Both the position numbers and the translations under genes were made by a program. From JBAYJC01 sp041665285 (GTDB lineage: Bacteria > Patescibacteriota > Patescibacteriia > 2-12-FULL-60-25), in NCBI GenBank assembly GCA_041665285.1, contig JBAYJC010000005.1:1-64000 (forward strand): a DNA stretch of 64,000 nt. Direction: 5' to 3'. This document shows positions 49,948 through 57,256 of this stretch, one piece after another. Within the stretch, counting starts at the first letter, position 1. Every line of letters starts with the position of its first letter. Under the pieces are notes generated by a model. The model was not told the origin of the DNA. It saw only the letters and a list, made by a program, of their open reading frames with translations, and searched no databases.

Positions 49948-50637
49948 CTAGAATGTTACGCGCACTTTTCTTGATCCGCTGTCCGCATTCCCAGGTCGTG
50001 GTGGTCGTGGAGAGGAAGGGCGCCGCTTTTCTTCTGAAGCCGCAAGTTTGATGGGCGGGGGAAGGTCATCGTGGTCCTCAAACATTTTTTCGAGATCGTC
50101 GCTTCGTTTTCCTGTGCGTGGCGTGGCTCCACCGCGATGCGGACGAATGATGAATTGGTCTGGGTCGCTGGCAAGATCAATGAAATCATCTGCAACTTCT
50201 TTGAGGCGTGCGTTTGTCGATGCGGCAAAGGCGATGATTTCACATACAACACCGTGGCTCTTGAGATATTCGACGAGCGGCACAAAATCACCGTCGCCTG
50301 TGGCGAGAATAACGACATCGACACGTGAAGAAATACTGATCGCGTCAACGCACATCCCCACATCCCAATCGGCCTTCTTTTCGCCGCTTGCAAATTCTTG
50401 GACGTCCTTGATCTTGAGCTCAATGCCGTTTTGCGTCAGCGCATCAAAAAATGCCTGTTCTTCGCCACTTTTAGACTTGGCGACATAGGCGATGGCGCGG
50501 ACGACTTGGCGAACGCCAATAGCCGCGTCAACAAGAGCCGCAAAATTCACCCGGCCACCGTAAAGGTGTTTTGCCGAGTGATACATGTTCTGTGTGTCAA
50601 TGAAAATGGCCGCACGTTGGTCTGGTCTTCGAATCAT
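49948..50637 (-). CDS. NYN-domain (LabA/DUF88) protein
   Basis: 229 aa from MIRRPDQRAAIFIDTQNMY; the TTG at 50652 overlaps a TTGACA box and is less likely. PIN-like nuclease fold: conserved acidic residues in IFIDTQNMY, KKADWDVGMCVDAISI and VVILATGDGDFVPLVEYL. Family members are metal-dependent RNases or RNA-binding. The C-terminal 60 residues are a basic, Pro-rich tail. No SD. Confidence 0.88.
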   Translation of the reverse strand: MIRRPDQRAAIFIDTQNMYHSAKHLYGGRVNFAALVDAAIGVRQVVRAIAYVAKSKSGEEQAFFDALTQNGIELKIKDVQEFASGEKKADWDVGMCVDAISISSRVDVVILATGDGDFVPLVEYLKSHGVVCEIIAFAASTNARLKEVADDFIDLASDPDQFIIRPHRGGATPRTGKRSDDLEKMFEDHDDLPPPIKLAASEEKRRPSSPRPPRPGNADSGSRKVRVTF

Positions 50638-50776
50638 AAAAATTTTTGTCAAAGTCGAAAAAGTGGAACTTATAGGGAGCGTAACAGGAAAGGCGCTAGG
50701 CGTCCAATGAGAGGGGATTTGATCTCATGACGGTATTGTGTGGAGGTTTTCGTGTTGATACCCTGATGAGAATCGT

Positions 50777-52438
50777 ATGAAAGAAACCCTATCTGTTCCT
50801 CCCTCTTCTTCGGTTGAGGAGGCATCTGCGGTGAAGACAGCGCGAAATGTGAGTGGTCGAATATCTCCTCATGAAGCAAGAGAGCCAGACGTGGATCAGA
50901 AAGTGGAAGCGCTCTTAGACAAGCTTTTTGCCGGACAGCCCATTGATCATGAGGCATTGTCTGCACTCATGCGGATGCCTTTTGGCCCAGAAACAGCGAC
51001 ATCGAAAATGCAGGAGACACTTCAAAATATATTGCAAGAGAATCCTTGCTCGTTTGATCAGTTGGACCTTTTGATGATCTCACGGCAAGCGAGTGATGAG
51101 TTCCGAGAGGTCGCTGATAGAGCGCTTGTTGCATTTGTCGGAGCGACATATGCGAAAAAATTAGAGAATACCGCTTATCGTGAGCAGTTGCGCGATCTTC
51201 TTGCGTTTATGGATGAACGTTTGCCACGAGCAGAGGACGATGAGGCTCTGCATGGGCAAGAGGGGCCGTTAGTTTTTAAGGAAGGCCATCGCACGTTGAT
51301 GAATGTGCTTGCATTTCGTGAGTCTGTGGGGACGCGAGAGCAGGCAGAGCAACTTATAAAGGCCATGGATTATCACATAGCAGATCCAGAGCTTCATTAT
51401 CGGCACCCTGCTTTTTTTCATCCAGAGAAATCAGCGTTTATTGCCACAGAAAAGGGAAAAGACCTTGTTTGTTCTATGAATTTAAGCATGCGCTATGGAA
51501 CAAAGAAGCAGAAAAATGGAGAAAACGATATTATCCAGACGTTTACTCGAGAAGAACGAGAGGGGAACATACAAAAAACAACGTTTTTAGACAGGATGGT
51601 TTTTGAAGAACAGCATCAAAATAAGGCAACGGCTAAGCAAGTATTGCGTCAGTCCCTCGCATGGATGCTTGCAAAAAATGCCTCTGCAGAAAACCCTGAT
51701 GAAAGACTGCAAGAGCTTTCCTTGTATGCAAATCTTGAAAAAGGCGGCTGGTATTGGATGTATCGTGGTTTTCAATGGGACAAGGAAGCAATGCTTGAGA
51801 AGCAAGTGCCATGGAAGTTTACGCCCGCAAGCGAGACGTCGAGTATAGAGGAGCGCATGTTAGAGGCATATACCAAATCGCAAGCGGCTGACATAGATGC
51901 TCTCAAGCAACGAGCAGACGGGAAGCAGAGGGCCTTTGATTTGTTGAGGGAGAATTTTGTGCTCTCTCTCCAAGATAAATGGCGTGATATACGCAATGGC
52001 TTGGCGGGGAGCCAAAGTGGTCTTCGGGAAGAGGAAGCGCTTGAGCTGAAACAGATTGATGAAGAGATAGAGCGTATCTTGGCAGATACTCGTTCACAGG
52101 ATCCTGATCAAAGGCGCTCTGTGACGCCTCAACGACTAGGTGCAGTAGGAGAGGAGCTTTTGTTGATCCAGGATTCTTTTGGTCAATACCATTTGCTCCG
52201 CCAATTCCCTTTGGAGCAGGCACGTGCACAGGAATTGGGATGGGAGGTGCCGGAAAGTCACATGCGGTGGAATAAGGAGAAGGGGGCGCTTGAACCTGAG
52301 ACCATGAGCGTGGGGCATTGCTTGATGATGGGAAGCCATTGGCGAGGCAAAGTAGAGCTCACAGAGGACGGCGAACAGCAAGGAAAAGCTCTGGCGCAAT
52401 ATGCAAAAAGTCTCAATGTTGTTCTTCCAAAACTATGA
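50777..52438 (+). CDS. Large CPR-type orphan protein
   Basis: 553 aa, soluble, mostly helical, acidic. No motif I can assign; a central part (PELHYRHPAFFHPEKSAFIA) and a C-terminal part (LGAVGEELLLIQDSFGQYHL) look like separate domains. No SD; a GAGAAT box seven bases before the ATG may make it leaderless. Its stop overlaps the start of 52435-52725. Confidence 0.7.
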   Translation: MKETLSVPPSSSVEEASAVKTARNVSGRISPHEAREPDVDQKVEALLDKLFAGQPIDHEALSALMRMPFGPETATSKMQETLQNILQENPCSFDQLDLLMISRQASDEFREVADRALVAFVGATYAKKLENTAYREQLRDLLAFMDERLPRAEDDEALHGQEGPLVFKEGHRTLMNVLAFRESVGTREQAEQLIKAMDYHIADPELHYRHPAFFHPEKSAFIATEKGKDLVCSMNLSMRYGTKKQKNGENDIIQTFTREEREGNIQKTTFLDRMVFEEQHQNKATAKQVLRQSLAWMLAKNASAENPDERLQELSLYANLEKGGWYWMYRGFQWDKEAMLEKQVPWKFTPASETSSIEERMLEAYTKSQAADIDALKQRADGKQRAFDLLRENFVLSLQDKWRDIRNGLAGSQSGLREEEALELKQIDEEIERILADTRSQDPDQRRSVTPQRLGAVGEELLLIQDSFGQYHLLRQFPLEQARAQELGWEVPESHMRWNKEKGALEPETMSVGHCLMMGSHWRGKVELTEDGEQQGKALAQYAKSLNVVLPKL

Positions 52439-52725
52439 AATCCTTTTCACCAAAAGACAAAACCTGGGAGGGCTCTTGGGCAGGGAGAATCGTGAGCGAG
52501 GATGGTAGAGATTTACGCGACTCTGCTTTTCATGAGCGTATGATGGCAGAGCCTGGAGTAGGCATGGAACAGATGCGCAATAGCGTTGTTGAGATGGATA
52601 TTGCTCAGCGGTTACAGATTATCAGGGATATTCGTGCTCAAAAACCAGAGGTTGCCGAGCAGATGTTAGAAACATTGGAGAAAAGTTACCCTCATCATCC
52701 AGATCGGGAGAAGTGGAGAAAATAA
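52435..52725 (+). CDS. Small orphan, coupled to 50777-52438
   Basis: 96 aa from MKSFSPKDKTWEGSWAGRIV; ATGA overlap with the upstream stop shows translational coupling. Helical C-terminus (VEMDIAQRLQIIRDIRAQKP). The two proteins probably act together; I recognise neither. Confidence 0.7.
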   Translation: MKSFSPKDKTWEGSWAGRIVSEDGRDLRDSAFHERMMAEPGVGMEQMRNSVVEMDIAQRLQIIRDIRAQKPEVAEQMLETLEKSYPHHPDREKWRK

Positions 52726-52749
52726 AAACACCATCACAAGGGATGGATG

Positions 52750-53487
52750 TTACGCGAAGAGGCGTTCGAGCGCTTCGTCTGCGTTGAGACGGATTTTGAG
52801 GACCGCGTCTACGTCGTTTTCGTGGGGGTTGATGTCTGCGATCACGGCACCGTGGGCCCTGGCGATGTTGGGAATGAGCGCCGCGGGCATGACCATGCCA
52901 CTCGTGCCGATGATGATCACGAGCTTTGCCCTGATGGCGTTGATGCAAGCGCGCGCGTGAGCCTCGTCTGGAATGGACTCGCCGTACAGCACGACTGCGG
53001 GTCGCTCGAGAGCGCCGCACGCAGGGCAGGTCGGAAGCGTGTTGTACGAAAGGGCCGTGTCTTCGCGTTCGAGATGGCAGACCGTGCATCGGTTACGCCA
53101 CACGGAGCCGTGGAACCGGATCACGTCCGGATGTCCGGCGCGCTCGTGGAGGCCGTCGATGTTCTGCGTCACGAGTTCGACGTTCGTACGCTCCTTGGCC
53201 CATTTTGCGAGGAGGTGATGGGCGCGGCTGGGTTCGCAGTGGCTCAGCGCCTGACGCAGTTCCAGGTGCCACGCCCACACAGATGCGGGATCCGTGGCGA
53301 GCCGCTCCGGCGTGAGGAGCTCCTCGATGGGCTCCCCGCGCCACAGCCTGCCTGTAGCCTGGAAGGTAGGTACGCCGCACGAGGCAGAGATCCCCGCCCC
53401 GGTCGAGACCAGGACTGAGTACGTTTGGTCTTTGATGAGCTCCCGCAGGAGATCCACGCACATATCCGACAGTTCTTCTCGGTCCAT
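52750..53487 (-). CDS. Sir2-family NAD-dependent protein deacylase
   Basis: 245 aa. NAD-binding GAGISASCGVPTF near 29, TQNIDGLHERAG near 107, catalytic His in FHGS near 125, and the zinc site CTVC ... CPAC. It removes acyl groups from lysines. The Tyr-x-x-Arg pair typical of desuccinylating sirtuins is not evident (VWAWHLELRQ at that place), and FQ replaces the usual FR. GGAGG four bases before the ATG, own promoter: it is expressed like the orphan units, unlike other recognisable enzymes here. Confidence 0.9.
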   Translation of the reverse strand: MDREELSDMCVDLLRELIKDQTYSVLVSTGAGISASCGVPTFQATGRLWRGEPIEELLTPERLATDPASVWAWHLELRQALSHCEPSRAHHLLAKWAKERTNVELVTQNIDGLHERAGHPDVIRFHGSVWRNRCTVCHLEREDTALSYNTLPTCPACGALERPAVVLYGESIPDEAHARACINAIRAKLVIIIGTSGMVMPAALIPNIARAHGAVIADINPHENDVDAVLKIRLNADEALERLFA

Positions 53488-53533
53488 GGCGCCTCCGTGG
53501 TCCTGTTACCCAGACGGTTTTGGGCAACGCGCC

Positions 53534-53562
53534 ACTTTGGCAAGAAAATGGCTCCTTGTCAA
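53534..53562 (-). promoter_or_regulatory. Promoter of the sirtuin gene
   Basis: Minus strand: TTGACA (53557-53562), 17-base spacer, CAAAGT (53534-53539). The -35 touches the rpsO terminator. Confidence 0.55.
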
Positions 53563-53566
53563 TACA

Positions 53567-53598
53567 AAATCCCCTCCGACGAACGTCGGAGGGGATTT
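53567..53598 (-). terminator. rpsO terminator
   Basis: AAATCCCCTCCGACG-AA-CGTCGGAGGGGATTT, 15-bp perfect stem with T run on both strands. Confidence 0.9.
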
Positions 53599-53605
53599 CT
53601 GTCCT

Positions 53606-53866
53606 TTATATCTTCAGCTTGGTCATCATTTCGTCGTAGGATTTGGCGTCCTCACGTTTGAGGTACTTCATGAGGCGACGACGTTCGCCGACCTTTTTGA
53701 TCAAGCCACGGCGTGAGGAAAAGTCCTTTTTATGCGTTTTCAAGTGCTCAGAAAGCTCTTTGATTTCCTCCGTGAGAATGGCGATCTGCACTTGAGGGGA
53801 GCCGGTGTCTGTCGCATGAATCTTGAACTTCGCAATGACCTTTTGCTTCTTTTCAGAAGTTAACAT
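53606..53866 (-). CDS. rpsO: Ribosomal protein uS15
   Basis: 86 aa, usual length. Binds the central domain of 16S rRNA. Family blocks HATDTGSPQVQIAILTEEIK, HKKDFSSRRGLIKKVGERRR and LMKYLKRED. No SD; leader of about 108 bases with structure (see 53867-53974). Confidence 0.97.
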   Translation of the reverse strand: MLTSEKKQKVIAKFKIHATDTGSPQVQIAILTEEIKELSEHLKTHKKDFSSRRGLIKKVGERRRLMKYLKREDAKSYDEMMTKLKI

Positions 53867-53974
53867 AGGTGTCGGCGTTTTGTGCTGATGCGCGACGGCA
53901 AACCGTCACTCACTTGCACCAAGGCCGGATACGCGCGCTCGCGAGGATAGCCCCGGCGAGGCGTAAGGATTAGT
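53867..53974 (-). promoter_or_regulatory. rpsO leader, possible S15 autoregulatory site
   Basis: From the expected start (about 53974) to the ATG. Contains GACGG-TTTG-CCGTC and other GC-rich stems. S15 represses its own mRNA through leader structures in several phyla; the specific fold is not recognised here. Confidence 0.4.
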
Positions 53975-53980
53975 GGCCAA

Positions 53981-54009
53981 ACCCTATCAGAGAGCAGGAA
54001 AGTTGGCAA
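53981..54009 (-). promoter_or_regulatory. rpsO promoter
   Basis: Minus strand: TTGCCA (54004-54009), 17-base spacer, TAGGGT (53981-53986). Confidence 0.6.
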
Positions 54010-54018
54010 GAGTCAGCA

Positions 54019-54047
54019 AATAAAACAGAGCCAGGAAGGCTCAGGGG
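54019..54047 (-). terminator. Terminator of 54061-54540
   Basis: GAGCC-AGGAA-GGCTC hairpin, then TGTTTTATTTG on the minus strand. Nearly the same sequence ends 55562-56611. Confidence 0.7.
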
Positions 54048-54060
54048 GTCTTGTTGGTCT

Positions 54061-54540
54061 CTAGAGAATCGTTGGATCCATTTCAGATTTCCCGCACTTT
54101 TTGCAGACCTTCACAGGAAACCCTTGCGAGTAACCAGCGTACTTCCAGTCGTGTGTGCACTGGGAGCACTCTGTTTCGATGCTCGTGCGCAGGTCTTTGG
54201 CTCTTTGTTCAAGGCCCTGGATTCGTCGTTGCAGTTTTTCCAATGAGCGCCACAGTTGCGCGGCCTTCTTGTTTGTAAACGGAGGCGTCGGCTCGTTGAT
54301 CTCTTGTTTGATCCGCGCTTCCCGTTCTTTTTGCTCCCGCCAGTCCATGGCGCGCGACAGGTGGATGATGCCAGTTCGATGGTAGCTATTGGCTGCAAAG
54401 GCTAAGAGAGCAAGTCCGCCTCGGTGATATTCAGGCGTCCATCCTTCCTCCGCCTCCTTCGCAAGTACCTCCTTGATCGCCTCGTCCGATCGATCCTTAA
54501 GCCTGATGGTCTTGCGTTCGTCATCCGCCATCTTTCCCAT
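54061..54540 (-). CDS. Orphan with C-terminal zinc ribbon
   Basis: 159 aa from MGKMADDERKTIRLKD; AAGGAG six bases upstream. A helical body with a coiled coil (QLWRSLEKLQRRIQGLEQRA) and a C-terminal CSQC ... CKKC zinc ribbon at about 125-155. The ribbon suggests nucleic-acid or protein binding. Own promoter. Confidence 0.65.
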   Translation of the reverse strand: MGKMADDERKTIRLKDRSDEAIKEVLAKEAEEGWTPEYHRGGLALLAFAANSYHRTGIIHLSRAMDWREQKEREARIKQEINEPTPPFTNKKAAQLWRSLEKLQRRIQGLEQRAKDLRTSIETECSQCTHDWKYAGYSQGFPVKVCKKCGKSEMDPTIL

Positions 54541-54578
54541 GGGAATCTCCTTAGCGATGCGTTTGATGTTGCATGGGT

Positions 54579-54607
54579 ACATTGGACGTTACTGTTTCAT
54601 TTGTCAA
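54579..54607 (-). promoter_or_regulatory. Promoter of 54061-54540
   Basis: Minus strand: TTGACA (54602-54607), 17-base spacer, CAATGT (54579-54584). Confidence 0.6.
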
Positions 54608-54663
54608 AATTGATGATCGAGATAGGTGGACGCCACTACAGCATCAACTTGAACAATCAGGAT

Positions 54664-54690
54664 AAAAAAACACCCATCAGAACGATGGGT
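54664..54690 (-). terminator. Terminator of 54690-55433
   Basis: ACCCATC-AGAAC-GATGGGT touching the stop, then GTTTTTTT on the minus strand. Confidence 0.8.
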
Positions 54691-55433
54691 TATTTGCGCT
54701 TGGTGTCGTGGGGAGCAGTCAGGCGGTCTACTTCCCTCATGCCATCCACCAGGTCTGTGGCATGGTCAATGCGCTCCGCAGTTTCTTGAGCTTCGCGTGA
54801 GAGGCGCTCCTGCTTACGCCCCTCCATGAGTGCTTGCATGCGGCGTTCGAGCTTGCGCAGTTTGGAGAGGAGGCCGAGTCGTTGTCTCCTTGGCGCCTTG
54901 GCAATCTGATCGCAGAGATCCAGGATCACGCCACGGAGCTGGATCACGTCTGGATCCTGTTCCTCAGGCGAGGGGCTGGCGTCCACGCGCACACCTGTCG
55001 TTTCCTTTGGGAGGATACGCCAGCCAGCCAGCACCCACACCAGGCCGCGGCACAATGCCTTGATCCATTTCCAGAGCGCTCTCATGAACCACACCATCCC
55101 TCTACCCAAAGGCCGGAAGAACACCGGCACGGAGAAGTAGACGATGAATGCAGGCGCGAACAGGGCAATGATGAGCCAGCCAGCGATCGAGTCTGGTACC
55201 GCGTATCTTGCATAGCCATCGCTGTTCCAGCGGATATCATCGTCTGTGGCGAGTACATGGTAGCCAAACCACGTGAACAGATTGCTGAAGAGATACATAC
55301 CGCAGAGATAGAGCGTGTCCAGCGGTTCGGACGTGGCCCATGCCTGTCCGTACACGATGGCCATGAATAGACAGCTCAGGAGCAGACCCAACCACGCACG
55401 CGCCATGAACGGTTTGAATCCCATGGTTTTCAT
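54690..55433 (-). CDS. Polytopic membrane protein with coiled-coil tail, orphan
   Basis: 247 aa from MKTMGFKPFMARAWLG; AAGAGG before the ATG at 55433. Helices at about 10-30, 42-62 and 85-110, then an interfacial basic helix (FMRALWKWIKALCRGLVWVL) and a charged helical cytoplasmic tail (LLSKLRKLERRMQALMEGRK). The plan recalls the smaller 9519 and 60038 proteins. No family recognised. Confidence 0.65.
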   Translation of the reverse strand: MKTMGFKPFMARAWLGLLLSCLFMAIVYGQAWATSEPLDTLYLCGMYLFSNLFTWFGYHVLATDDDIRWNSDGYARYAVPDSIAGWLIIALFAPAFIVYFSVPVFFRPLGRGMVWFMRALWKWIKALCRGLVWVLAGWRILPKETTGVRVDASPSPEEQDPDVIQLRGVILDLCDQIAKAPRRQRLGLLSKLRKLERRMQALMEGRKQERLSREAQETAERIDHATDLVDGMREVDRLTAPHDTKRK

Positions 55434-55464
55434 GTACGCCTCTTTGCTTTGTGTGGGTGCGTGT

Positions 55465-55493
55465 ATTCCAGCACGATTCACGCAACGTATCAA
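55465..55493 (-). promoter_or_regulatory. Promoter of 54690-55433
   Basis: Minus strand: TTGATA (55488-55493), 17-base spacer, TGGAAT (55465-55470). Confidence 0.55.
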
Positions 55494-55495
55494 GC

Positions 55496-55540
55496 CTGGA
55501 TCAGGTTCGGATCAGATCCGGCAAATACAGATCTGGCAAA
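55496..55540. repeat. REP copy away from the transposase
   Basis: 55496-55521 repeats 26 bases of the left REP (CTGGATCAGGTTCGG...) exactly, followed by a CAGATCTGG fragment. Confidence 0.75.
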
Positions 55541-55563
55541 TAAAACAGAGCCCAGGAAGGCTC
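55541..55563 (-). terminator. Terminator of 55562-56611
   Basis: GAGCC(C)AGGAAGGCTC hairpin touching the stop, then TGTTTTATTTG on the minus strand. Confidence 0.7.
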
Positions 55564-56611
55564 AGGGGGTTGGGGTCGAGGGGGTGAGGCACTGGAGGAG
55601 CTGTTTGTAGAGCTCCGGCGGTATCTCTTCGTGCGGAAGGTAGAGAATCGTGAGGGTGAGTACCTCCGGATCCGGTTCGCGCGAGACCATGGATCGCAAG
55701 AGGAGCCTACGTACTCGTTCGCTGACCGGGTCAGAAGCTATCAAATTGGCTAGATCTTCTTGCGTTACTTCCGGGCATTCGACGAGGCGTTCGATAAGCG
55801 CCTGCTGGAGGTTGTCAGGAAGAGTGGGCCCGTCCTGCAACTTCCTGAGGATTCGCCCCCGCCAGTAGAGCTCCCGGCGGTTACGCAACCACGTGCGATA
55901 CACCTCGATCGGCAGGTCCTGGAAGGCACCCGCTTGCGCGAGCTGAGCGAAGGTCAATCCTTTGACACATGCCTCGATGGCATTGATCAGGATGGTCTGC
56001 GCCTCCGCGTGCATGCTCGGCGTTCGATGCTCCGCATCGTGCCGGAGCATGTTGTACAGGCTCGTGAAGATGCCGTGTTCGAGAGGCGGCTGATCCAAGG
56101 TGCGCTTCACGATGGTGAGCACGGCCTCTTCGGGCAAGAGACGTGCGCCCTGTAGAATCTCCACAGCGTCCGTCATCGACATGTCTGGCCTGGAGGCCAG
56201 CTCTGTTGCGAGGATGGACCAGCGCTGATGCAGAGCGTTCACCTCTGGCGCGAACCGCTCTGTCTCAGTGGGTTCCAGCAGGAAGTCGTCTCGAACTGCT
56301 TCGCACAGCGCCTTCGTAGGAAGGCCCCTTGCTTGAGCCCGCAGAAGTTCCTCGATTGTGTCCGTGCTCTGCGTGTCGTAGAGCGGGAACGCGATCGCGT
56401 ACAACGCATCGAGGTAGCTCTGCCATGCCTCCGGGTGCTTTTTCGCCTCCTGCGCGCAGTAGCGCACGAGCTTGAGCCGCATCGCCTGCATGCACGACGG
56501 CAAGATGTTCATGAGCTCGAGAGGAGTGGCCTGGTCGGGCTCGAGTAGTCCGAGCACAATACGCACAAGGACTTGGTCGCGGGAGTTTTGCTGAGCTTCT
56601 TCAGGGTTCAC
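55562..56611 (-). CDS. Helical orphan protein, repeat-like
   Basis: 349 aa from a GTG (56609-56611) five bases after GGAGG; the longer ATG start at 56710 is unsupported. All-helical with Leu-rich helical pairs (PLELMNILPSCMQAMRLKLV; VTQEDLANLIASDPVSERVR; LRSMVSREPDPEVLTLTILY), reminiscent of HEAT/TPR-like solenoids, which would suit protein binding. No motif assigned. TTGACG about 56669 is the likely -35. Confidence 0.65.
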   Translation of the reverse strand: MNPEEAQQNSRDQVLVRIVLGLLEPDQATPLELMNILPSCMQAMRLKLVRYCAQEAKKHPEAWQSYLDALYAIAFPLYDTQSTDTIEELLRAQARGLPTKALCEAVRDDFLLEPTETERFAPEVNALHQRWSILATELASRPDMSMTDAVEILQGARLLPEEAVLTIVKRTLDQPPLEHGIFTSLYNMLRHDAEHRTPSMHAEAQTILINAIEACVKGLTFAQLAQAGAFQDLPIEVYRTWLRNRRELYWRGRILRKLQDGPTLPDNLQQALIERLVECPEVTQEDLANLIASDPVSERVRRLLLRSMVSREPDPEVLTLTILYLPHEEIPPELYKQLLQCLTPSTPTP

Positions 56612-56670
56612 GATGGCCTCCGTGGCAGTAGGGAAACACGGATAACGAAAAACGTCAATCATGAGGGAAA

Positions 56671-56699
56671 AGAAAAGGACGGGGAGAGGATCCACGTCC
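56671..56699 (-). terminator. Terminator of 56707-56934
   Basis: GGACG/CGTCC stem followed on the minus strand by CTTTTCTTTT. Confidence 0.65.
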
Positions 56700-56706
56700 G
56701 GGAGAG

Positions 56707-56934
56707 TCACGCAGCCATCGTGAGAGACCGGGTGAGAGAGGAGAGCTCGAAATCGAGTTGACCGATAGGCACCTTGCGAGGGCGCTGGCCACGCATGATG
56801 ACGCAGGCTTCCATTTCAGGATAGAGTCGCTGGTACTCGAGCAGGAGATCGAGCAGGTTCGGCACTTCTGGGCTGGAGAATACGCGGACGTTTTGTCCGT
56901 GCAGGCGTGCAGGAATCGTACGGCGTTTTGACAT
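56707..56934 (-). CDS. Small basic orphan
   Basis: 75 aa from MSKRRTIPARLHGQNVRVFS; GGGGGG seven bases upstream of the ATG. Basic N-terminus and a helix (VPNLLDLLLEYQRLYPEMEA). No family recognised. Confidence 0.55.
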   Translation of the reverse strand: MSKRRTIPARLHGQNVRVFSSPEVPNLLDLLLEYQRLYPEMEACVIMRGQRPRKVPIGQLDFELSSLTRSLTMAA

Positions 56935-57003
56935 GGTTGTTCCCCCCTTGCGTACTTGTTGGAGACATCTCTTTCGAGGTGCCCCCAATACAGGACGCAA
57001 GAA

Positions 57004-57033
57004 AAACCACCGTGTATTGCGGTGGCTTTTCCA
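57004..57033 (-). terminator. Terminator of 57055-57153
   Basis: CCACCG/CGGTGG stem then TTTTTC on the minus strand. Confidence 0.7.
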
Positions 57034-57054
57034 TGGAGAGACTGATGTTGATGA

Positions 57055-57153
57055 TCAGGTCTTGGTAAGGCCACTGCTTGCGATCTTAATAAACCAAACG
57101 ACATACGTTGTAACGCATGTGGTTGTGATCATAAGTCCGCGTGAGTGGTTCAT
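57055..57153 (-). CDS. 32-aa membrane peptide
   Basis: MNHSRGLMITTTCVTTYVVW, then FIKIASSGLTKT. The hydrophobic stretch (about 8-24) can span the membrane. No SD, but a near-consensus promoter at 57166-57194 starts about six bases before the ATG and a terminator follows, so this stretch is very likely expressed. Confidence 0.5.
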   Translation of the reverse strand: MNHSRGLMITTTCVTTYVVWFIKIASSGLTKT

Positions 57154-57165
57154 ACCGATACAGTA

Positions 57166-57194
57166 AATATAAGATCGATGGTTTTTGATGTCAA
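57166..57194 (-). promoter_or_regulatory. Promoter of 57055-57153
   Basis: Minus strand: TTGACA (57189-57194), 17-base spacer, TATATT (57166-57171). Confidence 0.75.
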
Positions 57195-57256
57195 GCGACC
57201 TTTTCCCTCCTCTCTTCCCATGCAGGGATTTCCTTGCTATTTTTAGCGCATTGCTT

